From contig CALBVI010000349.1 in assembly GCA_937969395.1 (NCBI GenBank), positions 1 through 6,299 of the forward strand: 6,299 nucleotides of DNA, in the 5' to 3' direction. The stretch's first letter is position 1. The number at the start of each line of letters is the position of its first letter. The notes under the pieces are model-generated. The model did not search any database and had not been told where the DNA came from. It saw only the letters and a program-made list of their open reading frames with translations. Below are positions 5,582 through 6,299 of this stretch, one piece after another. The translations under genes were made by a program, and so were the position numbers. The stretch is from an uncultured Spongiibacteraceae bacterium. GTDB lineage: Bacteria > Pseudomonadota > Gammaproteobacteria > Pseudomonadales > Dasaniaceae.

Positions 5582-6299
5582 TTACGCTTTTTTTCTGCGA
5601 AGAACACCTAGACCAATAATACCTAAACCTAACAACGCAATTGAAGAAGGCTCTGGAACTTCTGATATTTGACCTAGCAAGTGATCATTACCGCAGCCCA
5701 TTGTGTTACTAAAAACTAGATCATTATACTCAGCAGCAATTGCGCTAATATCAAAATTATATGCTGCATTGTGGAAAGCACCAGCGTAATAAGCATCACC
5801 ATATTCAGCATCGTTAGTAGTCGCGTAATCAAACTTACCACTTGAAATTTCTTCAGCTACTACGCCTTTGCCTTCATCAACATACAACCATGGGCCAGAA
5901 CCGTAATTTTGCTTATACCAGCCTTCTTGCGTATAAGAATCTACTGTCAGCTCACGAACTTCGTAACTGCCCTTCTCCCAATCAATATCAATTACATACT
6001 CATAACCGAAGGTATCGTTTACAACAGGCTGACCATTAGAACCGCCGTAAGCGTCACCAGCAGTGTAAACGCCATCTACATCAATAAATATATCGCCAGC
6101 GGTAAAATCTTTTGTACCGTTAAGACCGTCATAACCAGTTACACCCGTCATGAAGTTAAAACCACCAACAATCGCTAGATTGCCATTATCTTGTAGCCAA
6201 AAGCCTTCAAGATCCCAGCCCTGATTGTTAACCATACCTGGCTCAGTTTCATTATCCTCACCCGCGTCACCCAGACCACTGTAACCATCACCATCATAA
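5582..6299 (-). CDS. PEP-CTERM sorting domain protein, 3' part only
   Basis: The visible 238 residues end in a classic PEP-CTERM tail (5585-5659 on the minus strand): VPEP, a hydrophobic helix IALLGLGIIGLGVL and the basic end RRKKA. Such tails are recognised and cleaved by an exosortase in the inner membrane, and the proteins are exported, often into an extracellular polysaccharide matrix. Just before the tail lies a GCGND motif (C at 5693-5695), seen in many PEP-CTERM proteins. The body is acidic and rich in Gly, Asp, Tyr and aromatic residues, with segments such as DIFIDVDGVY and YEYVIDIDW, consistent with a secreted beta-rich domain. The first in-frame Met is at 6235, but the frame stays open for 21 more codons to the window edge and no signal peptide is visible, so the gene is cut by the window. 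No exosortase or polysaccharide gene is nearby; the exact role is unknown. Confidence 0.9.
   Translation of the reverse strand, partial: YDGDGYSGLGDAGEDNETEPGMVNNQGWDLEGFWLQDNGNLAIVGGFNFMTGVTGYDGLNGTKDFTAGDIFIDVDGVYTAGDAYGGSNGQPVVNDTFGYEYVIDIDWEKGSYEVRELTVDSYTQEGWYKQNYGSGPWLYVDEGKGVVAEEISSGKFDYATTNDAEYGDAYYAGAFHNAAYNFDISAIAAEYNDLVFSNTMGCGNDHLLGQISEVPEPSSIALLGLGIIGLGVLRRKKA

Noticed and set aside
5909..6178. Plus-strand open frame (89 codons) opposite the PEP-CTERM gene
   Set aside because: The minus-strand frame has a diagnostic C-terminus and coherent composition; this one is its complement with no start signals.
6233..6235. Methionine as the start of a complete PEP-CTERM gene
   Set aside because: The frame continues open to the window end, a Gly/Asp-rich sequence similar to the rest of the protein precedes it, and no signal peptide follows it.

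Overview
The window comes from a gammaproteobacterial chromosome. It carries a block of core housekeeping genes on the + strand (trxA, rho, ubiD, hemW and a small CBS-domain gene), followed by a convergent, incomplete gene for an exported PEP-CTERM protein. The trxA-rho-ubiD order is that of Pseudomonas and related (Cellvibrio/Spongiibacter-type) lineages; enteric bacteria have trxA-rho but keep ubiD elsewhere. Rho and UbiD read like the Pseudomonas proteins from first to last residue. The PEP-CTERM protein and moderate, slightly AT-leaning base composition suggest an environmental, perhaps marine, member of that group. This placement is an inference from gene order and protein character, not from a search.

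Layout. 1-187: no supportable gene. 188-216: short hairpin with a T-run, probably a terminator for whatever lies upstream, with a possible trxA promoter overlapping it. 259-585: thioredoxin. 586-798: trxA-rho spacer with a long imperfect hairpin, then a C-rich, G-poor leader that resembles a Rho loading site. 799-2058: Rho. 2059-2100: 42-nt gap filled by an 8-bp hairpin. 2101-3576: UbiD, containing an 11-bp perfect inverted repeat. 3577-3679: AT-rich spacer. 3680-4846: HemW from a GTG start, with a 16-bp palindrome over its stop codon. 4847-5062: spacer with a perfect TATAAT box. 5063-5476: two-CBS-domain protein. 5477-5581: convergent intergenic region with a branched inverted repeat acting as terminator, best oriented for the minus strand. 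5582-6299: 3' part of the PEP-CTERM gene on the minus strand; its start lies beyond the window.

How the genes relate. Thioredoxin and Rho are general redox and transcription-termination functions. UbiD (ubiquinone biosynthesis decarboxylase) and HemW (radical-SAM heme-handling protein) both serve respiratory cofactors. The CBS protein is likely an adenine-nucleotide-sensing module of unknown target. The PEP-CTERM protein is functionally separate and would depend on an exosortase system encoded elsewhere. I see no mobile element, CRISPR array, tRNA, rRNA or clearly new system. The points worth a second look are at the level of RNA structure and DNA symmetry: the rho leader, the hairpin between rho and ubiD, the inverted repeat inside ubiD, and a shared 10-bp palindromic core at two places around the CBS gene.
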